From assembly GCA_018224315.1 (NCBI GenBank), contig JAGTVF010000150.1:1-6824 (forward strand): a stretch of DNA of 6,824 nucleotides, given 5' to 3'. This document shows, piece after piece, positions 6,119 through 6,824 of this stretch (position 1 is the stretch's first letter; every line of letters begins with the position of its first letter). This stretch comes from Desulfobacterales bacterium. Its GTDB lineage: Bacteria; Desulfobacterota; Desulfobacteria; Desulfobacterales; Desulfosalsimonadaceae. The notes beneath the pieces are model-generated. The model had not been told where the DNA came from. It made no database searches and saw only the letters and a program-made list of their open reading frames with translations. Both the position numbers and the translations under genes were made by a program.

Positions 6119-6824
6119 TTACACCTCTGCCGCGTCCAGGCCCAGCTTCCGGCGCTGGTTTTCAATGTGGCCGCGGATGAGCACGGCGGCTTTTTCCGGG
6201 TCCGGCTCCACGGCGAATGTGGCGCCCACCACTTCGCCAAGGCCTTTGGTGAGCAGTTCCACTACGTTCATGCTGCCGGCAATGGGCGGCATGGGGCCCA
6301 GGACCGTATAAATCCCGGAAGCCACCACATAGGCGCCGATGGAAACGGCTTTTTCCGAGTACCACTCCGGGGCAGCCCCGGCCAGGGGCAGGTCGCTGAT
6401 ATCGGTTCCCAGGGCGTTGGCCAGGGATGCGGCCAGCACCAGGATGCGCACGTTGTCTACGCACGAGCCGAAATGCAGCACCGGCGGTATTCCCAGAGAC
6501 CCGCACACCTCCTTTAACCCCGGCCCGGCATGGGAGATGGCCTCTGCCACCTTGAATCCGGCCTTGGCAGTGGCCACGGCCGCACATCCCGTGTCCACCA
6601 CCAGGATGTCGTTTTCAATCAAACGTTTGGTCAGGGTCACATGGCCATAGTCGTGCTTGATCTTGGGGTTGTTGCAGCCCACAATGCCTGCGGCTCCACG
6701 GATTTTGCCCGCTTTGATCGCATCAAGCAAAGGCTCCGGCGTGCCCCCCAAAGCGCCCACAACCGCTTCCACGGAAAATCCGCCCACTGCATCCAGGGGT
6801 TCCACAGGGATATAGGTTTCACCG
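6119..6824 (-). CDS. cooS: Anaerobic Ni,Fe carbon monoxide dehydrogenase catalytic subunit, C-terminal part (gene cut by window edge)
   Basis: The C-terminal 234 or so residues of the CO dehydrogenase that interconverts CO and CO2 at a Ni-4Fe-4S C-cluster in the cytoplasm. The frame is open to the right edge, so the N-terminal part with the B and D cluster cysteines lies outside. Visible motifs are GCNNPK (Cys codon 6676-6674), VVDTGCAAVATAKAG (Cys 6586-6584), VLHFGSCVDNVR (Cys 6463-6461) and SEKAVSIG (Lys 6352-6350). By spacing these match C446, C476, C526 and K563 of Carboxydothermus CODH II: 30 residues between the first two cysteines and 37 from the last cysteine to the lysine, as in that enzyme. 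The middle interval is 41 rather than 50, so this belongs to a clade with a shorter loop. Stop TAA is at 6121-6119. The GTG at 6805-6803 is an internal valine, not a start, because conserved coding continues upstream (GETYIP). Whether it partners acetyl-CoA synthase, a hydrogenase or ferredoxin cannot be seen. Confidence 0.95.
   Translation of the reverse strand, partial: GETYIPVEPLDAVGGFSVEAVVGALGGTPEPLLDAIKAGKIRGAAGIVGCNNPKIKHDYGHVTLTKRLIENDILVVDTGCAAVATAKAGFKVAEAISHAGPGLKEVCGSLGIPPVLHFGSCVDNVRILVLAASLANALGTDISDLPLAGAAPEWYSEKAVSIGAYVVASGIYTVLGPMPPIAGSMNVVELLTKGLGEVVGATFAVEPDPEKAAVLIRGHIENQRRKLGLDAAEV

Overview
The window looks like a bacterial chromosome segment of moderately high GC, most likely from a Desulfobacterota (deltaproteobacterial) anaerobe. 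This is an inference from two things seen together. One is a Gram-negative periplasmic-glucan (OPG) gene cluster. The other is the end of a Ni,Fe carbon monoxide dehydrogenase (CooS) gene, an enzyme of strict anaerobes. There is no 16S rRNA or other marker to confirm the assignment.

Layout. Positions 65-1660 (+) encode an OpgG-type periplasmic glucan protein. Positions 1761-2183 (+) encode a small protein that resembles the N-terminal cytoplasmic part of OpgH. Positions 2201-4309 (+) encode the membrane glucosyltransferase body of OpgH. After a 174-base gap, 4484-6088 (+) encodes a second OpgG-family protein, closer to OpgD. The 3' end of cooS runs on the minus strand (6119-6824), converges on opgD with about 30 bases between the stops, and leaves the window at the right edge.

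How the genes work together. OpgH is expected to polymerise glucose from UDP-glucose into a beta-1,2-linked backbone and pass it across the inner membrane. OpgG and OpgD act in the periplasm on that backbone. Their family (GH186) includes beta-1,2-glucanases, and both proteins here keep the two aspartates that act as catalytic acid and base in E. coli OpgD. No substituent-adding genes (opgB, opgC, opgE) lie in the window. cooS is metabolically unrelated and is simply a convergent neighbour.

The most unusual point is the 5' part of opgH. In E. coli this is one gene of about 847 codons. Here the N-terminal domain and the catalytic body are in different frames, with a stop at 2181-2183 and a strong Shine-Dalgarno plus GTG start just downstream. 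The small N-terminal ORF also starts inside an imperfect 17-base tandem duplication, which puts it out of frame with the ATG that has the best ribosome binding site. This could be a real gene split with translational coupling, a switchable or decaying N-terminal domain, or sequence error. No wholly new system was found. The rest is a recognisable OPG locus with some unusual architecture.
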